Origin: an uncultured Collinsella sp.
Lineage (GTDB): Bacteria; Actinomycetota; Coriobacteriia; Coriobacteriales; Coriobacteriaceae
Assembly (NCBI GenBank): GCA_900541795.1
Contig: UQLC01000001.1
Location: 99,676 to 163,675, forward strand
Direction: 5' to 3'
Length of the DNA: 64,000 bases
The notes under the pieces were generated by a model. The model made no database searches, was not told the origin of the DNA, and worked only from the letters and a program-made list of their open reading frames with translations. The translations under genes were made by a program, and so were the position numbers. The stretch's first letter is position 1; each line of letters starts with the position of its first letter. Positions 35,066-44,122 of the stretch are shown here, in pieces.

Positions 35066-35548
35066 TTACTCGGCCATTTTGTAGCCCACGCCCCATACAG
35101 TCAGCAGGTAGTGGGGGTTGTCTGGTTCGGGCTCAATCTTCTTTCGAATTTTGCGGACGAAGGCCATGATGTTGCTGTCATCGAGCAGATACTCGTTTTG
35201 CCACACCGCCCGGTAGATTTCCTCTTTGCTAAAGACCGTACCCCGGTTGCTCGCCAAAAAGGCAAGGATGTCGAACTCCTTGGGCGTGAGCGAGACCGGC
35301 GCGTCCGACACCTTGACGGTGCGCGAGGCCAGGTCGATCGAAAGCTCGCCGATAACGATGGGTCCAGTGGCGGCACTTGCCTGCGAGCCGGCAACCGCCA
35401 GCTCGATAGCAGTCAGCTTGCCCGATGCGATATCGGCAAACACGGGCGCGAGCTCCAGGGCGGCAGCGCTGCCAGACGAGAACAGCGCGCTGCTGAGCTC
35501 GGCGGCCTCGGCCGGCGTAATCGCGATGTTGGTTCTGTTGGTACGCAT
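35066..35548 (-). CDS. Receiver-less OmpR/PhoB-type winged-helix regulator
   Basis: A 160-residue protein. The C-terminal ~95 residues form a PhoB-type DNA-binding domain: IVIGELSIDLASRTVKV, LTPKEFDILAFLASNRG, FSKEEIYRAVWQNE, IMAFVRKIRKKIEPEP and LTVWGVGYKMAE. The first ~65 residues (TPAEAAELSSALFSSGSAAALELA) contain no receiver Asp pocket and are too short for one. It cannot be a classical phosphorylated response regulator. It starts 9 bp after the second P-type ATPase and is probably an operon-specific regulator of Mg2+ transport (inferred). Confidence 0.8.
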   Translation of the reverse strand: MRTNRTNIAITPAEAAELSSALFSSGSAAALELAPVFADIASGKLTAIELAVAGSQASAATGPIVIGELSIDLASRTVKVSDAPVSLTPKEFDILAFLASNRGTVFSKEEIYRAVWQNEYLLDDSNIMAFVRKIRKKIEPEPDNPHYLLTVWGVGYKMAE

Positions 35549-35557
35549 AGAACCGCC

Positions 35558-38002
35558 CTAGAACAAGCTGCTCGAGCGGGCCAGATAGACCCGCTTGATC
35601 GTCGAAGCAACAACAAGATACAACACGCTCAGCAGCGCGACGATGCCCAGATACCACATGGGCAGCGTGGCAAGGCCGAGCAGTTGCGCGGCAGGGCTCA
35701 GCGCGAGAAGAGCCGAGGCGATAAGCATTGTGGCGACCATTATCACGAGCGGACGACACGGCCGGCCCCCGTCGCGAACGTTCCGCGCTCGCAAGACGAG
35801 GAGCACGAGCGATTCGGTCCAAGCGCACTCCAGCAACCATCCGGTCTGGAAGGTCGCGATAAAGGCCGCCTGGCCCGCAGCGCCCAACGTGGCAAAGGAC
35901 CCACCGCACACCGCGGGGCAAACGCCCAGAAGCAAAATGGCAAACGTGATGACGTCAAACGCCGAACTCGCGAAGCCAAAGTGAAGCATAAAGCTGCCGA
36001 GGCCCTTGCCCGACCATGCCTTGGAACGAGCGATCTCCGCATCGTCGACGTTATCCCACGAGAGCGCCAGGCAGGCGGCGTCATAGCACAGGTTGAGCAA
36101 AAGCAGCTGAGCGGCGGTCGCCGGCAAAAACGGCAGGAAGATACTCGAGGCAGCAAGCGAGCAGATATTGCCAAAGTTGGAACTCGACGCGATGCGAATG
36201 TACTTGGAAGCGTTGGCAAACGAAGTCCTGCCTTCGCTGACGCCCTCGGCGACCACGCCCAGGTCACGCTCAAGCAGTACCAGATCAGCAACCTTTTTGG
36301 ATTCCGCTGCCGCCGAGTCCACAACGATGCCGACATCTGCCGACGTAAGCGCCGGCACATCGTTCACGCCATCGCCGATATAGCCGACCGTATGGCCAGA
36401 GAGCCGAATGAGACTGACAATATGAGCCTTTTGCGCGGGCGTGAGCTCGGCAAACACACGAGTACGCCCCACGCGAAAAAGCGCCTCGGACTCCTCCATG
36501 GCATCGAGCATGCTGCCGGTGATAACGTTATCGGCAGGAATGCCCAGGCGCGAACAGGTTGACCGGGCAACCGAAGCCGAGTCACCGGTAAGCACGCGCA
36601 CCTCAACGGAAAGGTCGGACAGCGCGCGCACGGCGGCGCGAGCGCTTGCCTTGGGCCGATCGAAAAAGCCCAAAAAGCCGCAGAGCACCAGGTCGCCCCA
36701 GTCCGAAGACGCTGTGCTGTAGGCAACGGCGAGGACCTTGATGCCGTCGGCACGCATGTCCTCGGCAACCTCATAGGCACTCTGGCGGCCCGCGGCGTCC
36801 ATGGGGACGAGCTCGCCTTTAAAGTCGGCCCAGGCACAACGAGCGCACACACTTTCGACCTCGCCCTTTACGATGGTCAAGTGATTGCCAGGGCGAGCCT
36901 GCAGCCCCAGGCAACCAAGCGCCCCAGGCGTGGCATCGAGCTTAACGCCCGAAGCCTTGGTGACGTGGTCGAAAGGATCAGATGCGTGCAGGGTAAATGC
37001 GTTGGTGAGGTCTTTGGCGGCGAGATGCAACTCGGGCGCGGCGCAGGCATCGACAATGGCCCGGTTGAGCTGGTTGGCGGCCGCCACCTGGCTCGTACTC
37101 TCCAAATACGCCAGGTTGAGCGTTTGTTCGCTTTCGTTGCCCAGGATATCGGTATAGTACTCGAGCACCGCGGCGTCCTCGGTGAGCGTACCCGTCTTGT
37201 CCACACACACCACGTCCATGGAGCCAAGGGATTCCATGGCGTCAACGTTTTTAACGATGACCTGTTTGTTCTTGAGGCGATGCGCACTGCCCGAAAGACA
37301 CACGCTCGTGACGACTGGCAGCATCTCGGGGACCAGGCCAACGGCCGTGCCCAGGGCAAACAGCAGGGCCTGCGCCCAGTCGCCCAGCACAAAACCTCGA
37401 ATCATAATGACAAACGGCAGCACGATGAGCATACACCTTACCAGGGCGGCACAGACGCTCCTGGCCCCAGCGCCAAGCTGCGTGCCTAGTCGAGCGCGCC
37501 GCGGCGGTGTGGGCGGCTCCTCGGCAACGCGATCGAGAACGGTTGCCGAAGCCTTTCCGTCAACGATGGTCGTTCCAGCACGGACGGCATCACCCTCCCG
37601 CTTGGCGGCCTGGCCGCTCTCGCCCGTAAGCGACGATTCGGAGACAAGGATGTGGTCGCCCTTGGCAAGGACCGCATCGACCGGGCAGAGCATGCCGGCA
37701 TACAGGCGAATCACATCGCCGGGCACGAGCTGATCGGCATCGACTTGGATCCAGTAAGCGTCGACGCGTTTCCAAACGGCCGCATGGTTCGCCTTAAACA
37801 TGTGCCGGTCGAAGCTGCGCTTGGCTTCGTTTTCGTAGAACAGGCGCACCAGGCCGCCGACCAACCACATCAAAAACAGCACGGCGGGTGCAAACACGCC
37901 TGTCTGGCCTTGCGCCTGCGGTACGACGTCGACCAAAAAGGCCAAGCCGGCAAGTGCAAGCAGCAGCGACGAAAACGGGTTGAAGAATGATTTTCTAATC
38001 AT
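35558..38002 (-). CDS. Second MgtA-class P-type ATPase, short N-terminus
   Basis: An 814-residue P-type ATPase related to MgtA but lacking about 100 N-terminal residues: it starts MIRKSFFNPFSSLLLALAGL at the first helix pair. Actuator SSLTGESGQAAKREG, phospho-Asp CVDKTGTLTEDAAVLEYY, CGFLGFFDRPKAS, RVLTGDSASVA (canonical TGDN changed to TGDS) and IGDGVNDVPALTSADVGIVVD are intact; the IIIB element ASSSNFGNICSLAASS is present. The TGDS change and missing N-terminus suggest a paralogue with altered regulation or ion choice. It leads an operon with the receiver-less regulator; a 27-codon membrane peptide gene is divergent. Confidence 0.88.
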   Translation of the reverse strand: MIRKSFFNPFSSLLLALAGLAFLVDVVPQAQGQTGVFAPAVLFLMWLVGGLVRLFYENEAKRSFDRHMFKANHAAVWKRVDAYWIQVDADQLVPGDVIRLYAGMLCPVDAVLAKGDHILVSESSLTGESGQAAKREGDAVRAGTTIVDGKASATVLDRVAEEPPTPPRRARLGTQLGAGARSVCAALVRCMLIVLPFVIMIRGFVLGDWAQALLFALGTAVGLVPEMLPVVTSVCLSGSAHRLKNKQVIVKNVDAMESLGSMDVVCVDKTGTLTEDAAVLEYYTDILGNESEQTLNLAYLESTSQVAAANQLNRAIVDACAAPELHLAAKDLTNAFTLHASDPFDHVTKASGVKLDATPGALGCLGLQARPGNHLTIVKGEVESVCARCAWADFKGELVPMDAAGRQSAYEVAEDMRADGIKVLAVAYSTASSDWGDLVLCGFLGFFDRPKASARAAVRALSDLSVEVRVLTGDSASVARSTCSRLGIPADNVITGSMLDAMEESEALFRVGRTRVFAELTPAQKAHIVSLIRLSGHTVGYIGDGVNDVPALTSADVGIVVDSAAAESKKVADLVLLERDLGVVAEGVSEGRTSFANASKYIRIASSSNFGNICSLAASSIFLPFLPATAAQLLLLNLCYDAACLALSWDNVDDAEIARSKAWSGKGLGSFMLHFGFASSAFDVITFAILLLGVCPAVCGGSFATLGAAGQAAFIATFQTGWLLECAWTESLVLLVLRARNVRDGGRPCRPLVIMVATMLIASALLALSPAAQLLGLATLPMWYLGIVALLSVLYLVVASTIKRVYLARSSSLF

Positions 38003-38091
38003 CGGAGCCTCTTTCTAGCATGGCTTCGATTGTATCCGAGGCGTATACCAGCATCCCCGCCCCAGACCTTGCGACTTCCTTGCTTTTACGC

Positions 38092-38118
38092 GTGACAAAG
38101 GGACAGTCTCTTTGTCAC
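38092..38118. repeat. GTGACAAAGGGAC palindrome, copy 2
   Basis: Arms GTGACAAAGGGAC and GTCTCTTTGTCAC (one mismatch) around A, in the 300-bp divergent gap between the second ATPase and the 27-codon gene. The rest of that gap shows nothing I recognise. Confidence 0.8.
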
Positions 38119-38302
38119 ATTCCCTTTAAGCGCCGGTTGCCGGTCGCAAAGAACAAACGCCCTGCCACCCATTTATACTCAGGTACACGTGTGCGCTACA
38201 GACGGAAAATGATGAGAATCGAGCCCCCCTGCAATAGCTCATCGATGGCGGGATTCTCTATACTGAGTCACATATGACGGTATCGCGCCAAAGGAGAACG
38301 TC

Positions 38303-38386
38303 GTGACCACGTCGCAGATATCTCTGCTTGCGCTCATCTCGGTTGGAGGCATCGGCATCCTGCTCCATATTCTTATCCAGCGCTAG
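38303..38386 (+). CDS. 27-aa membrane microprotein
   Basis: GTG 38303 follows AAAGGAGAACGTC. The peptide begins MTTSQISLLALISVGGIG and continues ILLHILIQR, a single hydrophobic helix with a basic end. Its size matches regulatory subunits such as KdpF or MgtS. It is divergent from the second MgtA-like ATPase and 62 bp before a membrane protein gene on its own strand, so its partner is uncertain. A strong ribosome binding site is the main support. Confidence 0.5.
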   Translation: MTTSQISLLALISVGGIGILLHILIQR

Positions 38387-38448
38387 CTCAAACTGATGCG
38401 CCCGCGCCCCGTGCGCCACAACGACCGCCACGACACCAAGGATCAGCT

Positions 38449-39582
38449 ATGGCAACACTTTCCGAACAAGAACGCAAACGTATCCAGCGATACTGCATCT
38501 GCCCCAAGGTTGCCGGTGCGGCGCTTGCCATGGCATTCGTGCTGCCCTTATTGATCATTCCTTTCGAGATGATCGACGACATCGTCTTCCATCATGAAGG
38601 ATTCCAAGACACGGGCATGATGGCCGCCCTGGCACTCGCCGTCGTCGAGCTCATCATATTCTGCTACTGCACTCTCGCGCCGCGCTTTGGCATGCGCGGT
38701 AAGCAGTGGCGAGAAATGCAGCACCGACTTGCCGTCGAGCAGAGCGAAAAAGATCGCTCGGCACAGATTGCGGGCGTCGTTGGCACGCAGGCCGCCGCGC
38801 GCCTGCTCAAGAACAGCGACAACGAGACCGCACGCAACCTGGGCGGCGCGGCAGAAGTCGCCGCTGCCGTAGGAGCCGTCGCCACCGCGGCAGACGTGCT
38901 TGCCGAGAGCTTTGCCAACGCAAAGGCCATGGCAGAGGCCTGTGGCGTGCCTGTCCCCCGTGCAAAAAAGTGGATCGTCGCGCTTGTGGCGCTGCCCCTC
39001 GCAATCGTGTGCGGCGCCTATATCCCGCAGCTGGCGCAGGGAAACATCGAGATGCAGGAGAACGCCGCGGCCGCGGCCGAGCAGATCGCCATCGCCCGCA
39101 AGGCGTTAGAGCCCGCATGCGAGTACGTGTCTGCCGATGACCCCTACGAGCGATATCAAGATTACGGCTATCACGTCCGCGGCTATCTGCACGAAGGCGA
39201 CTCCGATACCCAAAAGGCCTATACCTACCTGGACTTTGACAACAAGGGGACACTCAAGGAAGTGAGTTACGCGGCAGAGGTCGACCCCAGTGCGAGCCTT
39301 GAGGACAACCTCGCCCGCATCGAGCGCGACCTGGACGAGCTGTTCTCTGCCGTTCAAGCCGTAAACGTCAAGACGGTGAGCCCCGAGCTCCTGGCACCGC
39401 ATAAGCTCCCCGAAAAGTTTAGACAGGCATTTTTGAACGGCTCGCTCTACGAGAGAATCTCTATCAGGACGAGTGACGAGCCAGTCAAAACGTATTACTC
39501 GTTTGATACGGATCCCGAGGACGAGTTTGACGAGTACACCCATCCAAGCATCCGTATCACGCTGATGGGCAAAACAAACTAG
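38449..39582 (+). CDS. Hypothetical membrane protein with helical and C-terminal soluble domain
   Basis: A 377-residue protein. Two N-terminal helices (GAALAMAFVLPLLIIPFEMI and MMAALALAVVELIIFCYCTL) are followed by an Ala-rich helical stretch (residues about 85-165, AGVVGTQAAARLLKNSDN, GGAAEVAAAVGAVATAADVL). A third membrane helix WIVALVALPLAIVCGAYIP and a ~180-residue extracytoplasmic domain (YEPACEYVSADDPYERYQDY-like region onward) follow. No family recognised. Start ATG 38449 has AAGGATCAGCT upstream. It follows the 27-codon gene and ends at a terminator. Confidence 0.75.
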   Translation: MATLSEQERKRIQRYCICPKVAGAALAMAFVLPLLIIPFEMIDDIVFHHEGFQDTGMMAALALAVVELIIFCYCTLAPRFGMRGKQWREMQHRLAVEQSEKDRSAQIAGVVGTQAAARLLKNSDNETARNLGGAAEVAAAVGAVATAADVLAESFANAKAMAEACGVPVPRAKKWIVALVALPLAIVCGAYIPQLAQGNIEMQENAAAAAEQIAIARKALEPACEYVSADDPYERYQDYGYHVRGYLHEGDSDTQKAYTYLDFDNKGTLKEVSYAAEVDPSASLEDNLARIERDLDELFSAVQAVNVKTVSPELLAPHKLPEKFRQAFLNGSLYERISIRTSDEPVKTYYSFDTDPEDEFDEYTHPSIRITLMGKTN

Positions 39583-39618
39583 AAGGCGCGGGAGGGGCCA
39601 CCCCCTTCCCGCGCCTTT
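39583..39618. terminator. Convergent hairpin terminator
   Basis: Arms AAGGCGCGGGA and TCCCGCGCCTT around GGGGCCACCCCCT, next to the hypothetical protein stop and followed by TTC. Confidence 0.75.
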
Positions 39619-39627
39619 TCATCCAAC

Positions 39628-39654
39628 GTGACAAAGGGACAGTCCCTTTGTCAC
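39628..39654. repeat. GTGACAAAGGGAC palindrome, copy 3
   Basis: Perfect arms GTGACAAAGGGAC and GTCCCTTTGTCAC around A, between convergent genes, one base before the ABC fusion stop codon. Confidence 0.85.
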
Positions 39655-39655
39655 A

Positions 39656-42600
39656 TTATTCGGAGCGCAGGGCTTCCACGGGGTCTTTCTTGGACGCGCT
39701 ACGGGCCGGCAGCAAGCCGGCAACCACCGTCAGAAGCACCGAGATTCCAATGAGCACCAGCGCGTCCTGAACGGGCAGGCTCATCAGGTTGGGAACCTGC
39801 TTGGTCGCAAGCGCCCAGGCATTGACCGGGAAGCTCACGAGCACCACGACGACGATGGCAAAGACGCCGGCGATGAGGCCCTCGATAAACGTCTCGGCGT
39901 TAAACACATTGGCCACGTTGCGTTTCGACGCGCCAATCGCGCGCAAGATGCCAATCTCCTTTTTACGCTCCAGCACGCTGATGTACGTGATGATGCCAAT
40001 CATGATGGAGCTCACCACCAGGCTAATACTCACAAACGCGATGAGCACCAAGCTGATGGTGTTTACGATGTCGGTCACCGAACCCATGATGATGCCCATA
40101 TAGTCGGTGTACGAGATTGCTTGTTCGTCGTGCCCGGCGGCTTTGACCTGCTTGTTATACGCATCGATATGGTCGAGCACACGCTCCTTGGCCTCAAAGT
40201 CGCGCGGGAAAATCTTGACCGAGATGGGGTCTGCCTCGTCCGCATAGCCCAGCGTGGTCAGATTGTTGTCGTAGGTGAGCTTCGATGCCTTCGCATAGCT
40301 CATCATGAGCGAGCTCAGGTCCTCGGCGTCCATGTTGAAATGGATAGCACGAGCAAAGGCACTCCCATCCACGTGCATGGCGCTCGCCAGGTTGGCAAAA
40401 CTCGAAGACATCTGCGTCGCCATCTGACCCATGAGCCCTGCCGCGCCCGCTTTAAGCTGGGACGATACCGTTGTCGCTATCTGGTCGCTGATTGTCTTGG
40501 TCACCTGGTCCATTGCCTGTTGCAGATACGGAGCCAGCTGCTTTTGGACATAGTCGGTCATCGCCTGTTGCAGGCGCTCGGCCAAGGCATCGCCGCCCAG
40601 CGCTTTGAGCTGGGCCAGGATTTGCTGGGCTGCCGTATCACTCTCAAGATACGCCGAGAACGCGGCGGCAAGCTTTGACGTGTCCTTAAGATCTTCGGGT
40701 GTCAGCGCCCTAAACTGATCAGACTGCAAAAAGCCCTCAAACAGCTGGTTGGCAAGCGTTCCCGCCTGCTGCATTTGCTCGGGCGTGAGTTCCAGACCGT
40801 CAAAGATACCCGAGAAATCTGGGGTTGGCGTTTTGGCCATGATGTCGCTGAAGTCGATGTCCTTACCAACGCCCGAAAGGTCAATGTCCAGCCCGGACAA
40901 GTCAAGACCAGACAGGTCCATACCGCCGGCCGCACCCGAGAGCGCAGACGTATCGAACGAGAACGCGCTCTTGAGCGCCGCCTCGTCAACGCTGAACATG
41001 CTACCCAGGTCCACGCCCTGCTTGGCCTCGCCCTGCAGCTCGTCGAACGTTCTGCCGGTAAAGACATCCGTCTCGGGATGAGCAAGCTGCTCCTGCACAA
41101 TCTTCGAATCGGCCGCGCGCTCCATAAGCTGGCGAGTCAGCGCATGTGTGTAGGCGATACCGGGCGAAAGGGCGCTCGCGTTGGCCGTCTCGTTGGGCCG
41201 CACCACGCCCACAATGCGCACGTCAATGCCATCGGCAACCTTGGCTGCCATAAAGTCGGCGTCACCGGACATATCGGTCCACATGCCGGTCTCTTCGTTT
41301 TTGCGATACGCATCTGCCGGCGACAACACCTTGAACGTCGTAGACAACGCATCCTCGTAGGTAAAGTCGGCAGCGGTCTCGGGCGTCTCGACCCCGCCGT
41401 CAGCCGTCATGGCACTGTTGACCAGGTCGTTGAGCTCATCGATTTCCAACGCACCGATGCTATAGAGCGTATAGTCGCCCACCGTGCCACGGCTCGAAAG
41501 CACCATCACGGCCTCGTTAGCAGACGTAGGCCAATGCCCCGCCACGACGTCGTATTGGCTGTCGAGCAGGCTCTGGTCGTCGATCATTTCGTTGAAGACC
41601 GAGGTTCCCATGGACTCCATGCTCACCGTTGCTGCCGAGCTCGCGCCGCCGCTCATGGCCTCGGTCATGGCATTGGGCACCAGACGCACGGGCTTCTCGT
41701 CTCCCTTGCCCGCGCGATAGACAACCGGCGATACACCGTAGCCGTACTGAATGGCGTTGACCTCTTTGTCGATACCGTCGCCGCCGTCGTCAAGCCATGC
41801 CTTAAAGCTCGTCATGTCGTTGGACTTAACGCTCGCAAACATATCCTTTACGGCCGTGACCACGGGAATCTTATCGGTTTCGGCACTGTCGTCGGACGAA
41901 TCCACGTTTTCAGGCGAGTCATCATCCGCAGCCCCCTGTCCGCCCATCATGGACGACAGGTCGTAATCCTGCTTGGAAATGGTGAGTGGGTAGCTCGAGA
42001 GCGTATCCTCCTCGACCTTTTTGATGTAGCCGTTTACGCCGTTGGACAGCGCCAGAATCGCCGCGATACCGATAATGCCAATCGAGCCCGCAAAGGCCGT
42101 CATGGCCGTACGGCCCTTTTTGGTCATGAGGTTGCGCGCCGAAAGCCCCAACGCCGTCACAAAGCTCATCGAGGTTTTGCGTGTGGGCTTGGCTTCGCGA
42201 CGCGCAGTCCCAGCGGCGTCAAAGGGATCGGAATCGTCGGTGATTTTGCCGTCCGCCAGGTTGACGATGCGCGTGGCGTATTGGTACGCCAGCTCGGGAT
42301 TGTGCGTGACCATGATGACCAGGCGGTCGCGCGCAACCTCCTTGAGCAAGTCCATGACCTGCACAGACGTCGTTGAGTCCAGGGCGCCGGTCGGCTCGTC
42401 TGCCAACACGATCTCGGGATCGTTGATTAGGGCGCGGGCAATAGCTACGCGCTGCATCTGTCCGCCCGAAAGCTGGCTCGGGCGTTTGTTCACATGCTCG
42501 CCCAGACCGACCGACTCGAGCGCCTCGCGCGCACGCTGCCGGCGCTCGGCATGACCCACACCCGTAAGAGTAAGCGCCAGCTCCACGTTTTCCAAGATGG

Positions 42601-42895
42601 TCTGATGCGGAATGAGGTTATAGCTCTGGAACACAAAACCGATGCGGTTATTGCGGTAGGCGTCCCAGTCGCGGTCGCGGAAGTCCTTGGTCGAAATGCC
42701 ATCGATCAGAAGGTCGCCCGAGTTAAAATGATCAAGCCCGCCAATGACGTTGAGCATCGTAGTTTTGCCCGAACCCGAAGGGCCCAGAATGGCCACGAAC
42801 TCGTTATCGCGAAAGGCCAAGCTCACGCTATCGAGCGCCACCTGCGTAAACGACTGCGTGACGTACCTTTTGCAAATATCTTTGAGCTCCAGCAT
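39656..42895 (-). CDS. MacB-like ABC transporter, ATPase fused to FtsX permease
   Basis: A 1079-residue single chain. Residues 1-230 are a LolD/MacB ATPase (Walker A GPSGSGKTTM, signature LSGGQMQRVAIARAL, Walker B VLADEPTGALDS, H-loop VTHNPELA). A first helix (AMTAFAGSIGIIGIAAILALS) is followed by a ~600-residue extracytoplasmic region and three C-terminal helices (NTISLVLIAFVSISLVVSSIM onward) with the FtsX element LERKKEIGILRAIGASKRNVANVF. The outer domain holds short DLSGL repeats near residue 680 and coiled helices. It probably exports or mechanically couples to an envelope substrate. ATG 42895 follows GAGAGG. Monocistronic. Confidence 0.88.
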   Translation of the reverse strand: MLELKDICKRYVTQSFTQVALDSVSLAFRDNEFVAILGPSGSGKTTMLNVIGGLDHFNSGDLLIDGISTKDFRDRDWDAYRNNRIGFVFQSYNLIPHQTILENVELALTLTGVGHAERRQRAREALESVGLGEHVNKRPSQLSGGQMQRVAIARALINDPEIVLADEPTGALDSTTSVQVMDLLKEVARDRLVIMVTHNPELAYQYATRIVNLADGKITDDSDPFDAAGTARREAKPTRKTSMSFVTALGLSARNLMTKKGRTAMTAFAGSIGIIGIAAILALSNGVNGYIKKVEEDTLSSYPLTISKQDYDLSSMMGGQGAADDDSPENVDSSDDSAETDKIPVVTAVKDMFASVKSNDMTSFKAWLDDGGDGIDKEVNAIQYGYGVSPVVYRAGKGDEKPVRLVPNAMTEAMSGGASSAATVSMESMGTSVFNEMIDDQSLLDSQYDVVAGHWPTSANEAVMVLSSRGTVGDYTLYSIGALEIDELNDLVNSAMTADGGVETPETAADFTYEDALSTTFKVLSPADAYRKNEETGMWTDMSGDADFMAAKVADGIDVRIVGVVRPNETANASALSPGIAYTHALTRQLMERAADSKIVQEQLAHPETDVFTGRTFDELQGEAKQGVDLGSMFSVDEAALKSAFSFDTSALSGAAGGMDLSGLDLSGLDIDLSGVGKDIDFSDIMAKTPTPDFSGIFDGLELTPEQMQQAGTLANQLFEGFLQSDQFRALTPEDLKDTSKLAAAFSAYLESDTAAQQILAQLKALGGDALAERLQQAMTDYVQKQLAPYLQQAMDQVTKTISDQIATTVSSQLKAGAAGLMGQMATQMSSSFANLASAMHVDGSAFARAIHFNMDAEDLSSLMMSYAKASKLTYDNNLTTLGYADEADPISVKIFPRDFEAKERVLDHIDAYNKQVKAAGHDEQAISYTDYMGIIMGSVTDIVNTISLVLIAFVSISLVVSSIMIGIITYISVLERKKEIGILRAIGASKRNVANVFNAETFIEGLIAGVFAIVVVVLVSFPVNAWALATKQVPNLMSLPVQDALVLIGISVLLTVVAGLLPARSASKKDPVEALRSE

Positions 42896-43076
42896 GGACG
42901 GCAACCTCTCCCGCGCAGGCGCACTCGCCCGCTCTCCCCCGCCGTTCGTATTCGACGCGTTTGTCCTACTCTATTCCCATTTTTTGCCGACACCAGTGAG
43001 GAATGTAACGAACCGGGCAAAAACGAACGGGACGGCACGCCACACAGCGCACCGTCCCGCACACAACATCGACAAT

Positions 43077-43105
43077 GTGACAAAGGGACTGTCCCTTTGT
43101 CACAC
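43077..43105. repeat. GTGACAAAGGGAC palindrome, copy 4
   Basis: Perfect arms TGTGACAAAGGGAC and GTCCCTTTGTCACA around T, between the start of the ABC fusion and the stop of the TlpA-like gene. Confidence 0.85.
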
Positions 43106-43121
43106 TACGTGTACTCAGCCT

Positions 43122-44093
43122 TTACTGCTCGCTATTCGCAATCGCCTGGTCGATAAGTTTGTTGAGTGCAGCGCGCTGCTCGGCGGAGCTGATGGCTCCC
43201 ACGATGGGCTCCCCTACGATGTTGCCATTCTGATCGATGACATACGTTGTCGGGAACGAGAACAAATTTGACGTGAACTTACCGGCCTCGCTATCCGACT
43301 TGAACCAGATGTTCTTATACGTCACGCCCTTCTTGCTCAGCACGTCCTTGGCATCTGCAATCTCGCCCTTGTTGCCATCGAGCGTAAAGGAATTGACGCC
43401 CACGACCTGGCCGCCCTTCTCGGCAAGCTCCTGATTCAGTTTCTCAAGATCGCCCAGCTCGCCCACGCACGGCTTGCAAGTAGTGAACCAGAAGTTCATG
43501 ACGGTGACCTTGTTCTTAGAGAACAGCTCGTCGCTGTTCACGTCGTTGCCATCCAGGTCCTTGCCCGTAAAGCTGGGGAACTTCGTCGCCTCGCTCGAAG
43601 CATTGGCACCAGCCGTCATGCCAGCGGTCGAAGCGTCGACGCTCTCGCCTGCACTCGGCGTGCTTCCACAGCCGGGGAACTCCTTCTCCAGGCTCTCGAG
43701 CTTGTCCTCGATCTCCTTAATCTGCTGTGCACCGGCCTTGAGTGTCTTAAGCTCATCCGCCGTGAACTCATCCTTGGCACCGTCGATGGTCTTGAGCAGG
43801 AAATCGCCGTAATTGCTGCCGTCCTCAATCATTGCCGAGTCTTTATTTGCCGCATTGAATACCTTTTCCCACAGCGCGTTATCACTCGAAAAGATCTCGT
43901 TCTCCTTCTGCATGAGCTTCGCATACAGCTCGGCGGCCTCGTCGGCATTGGTCGGCTTCTGCGCAGTGAGTTCTGCGATCTTAGGATCGGAGCTCGCAGA
44001 TTCGCTCGCATTGCCACCGGGCGCCGAACATGCCACAAGACACAAGGCCAATACCGGCACCATAAACAGGGCCGCAATCTTAGAAAGCTTCAT
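43122..44093 (-). CDS. TlpA-like thiol-disulfide lipoprotein
   Basis: A 323-residue secreted lipoprotein: signal peptide with lipobox LVAC (Cys near residue 22). A helical region of ~130 residues follows (TNADEAAELYAKLMQKENEI). The redoxin domain begins FPSFTGKDLDGNDVNSDELF, with active site FWFTTCKPCVGELGDLEKL (CKPC) and cis-Pro FSFPTTYVIDQNGNIVGE. It would exchange disulfides outside the membrane. ATG 44093 lies 7 bases after GGAGG. It is last in an operon with the 4Fe-4S protein and CXXC microprotein, a set that suggests electrons passed across the membrane to extracytoplasmic thiols. Confidence 0.88.
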   Translation of the reverse strand: MKLSKIAALFMVPVLALCLVACSAPGGNASESASSDPKIAELTAQKPTNADEAAELYAKLMQKENEIFSSDNALWEKVFNAANKDSAMIEDGSNYGDFLLKTIDGAKDEFTADELKTLKAGAQQIKEIEDKLESLEKEFPGCGSTPSAGESVDASTAGMTAGANASSEATKFPSFTGKDLDGNDVNSDELFSKNKVTVMNFWFTTCKPCVGELGDLEKLNQELAEKGGQVVGVNSFTLDGNKGEIADAKDVLSKKGVTYKNIWFKSDSEAGKFTSNLFSFPTTYVIDQNGNIVGEPIVGAISSAEQRAALNKLIDQAIANSEQ

Positions 44094-44122
44094 AGTCATT
44101 CCTCCGTTTTGTCGAAGCTTGT

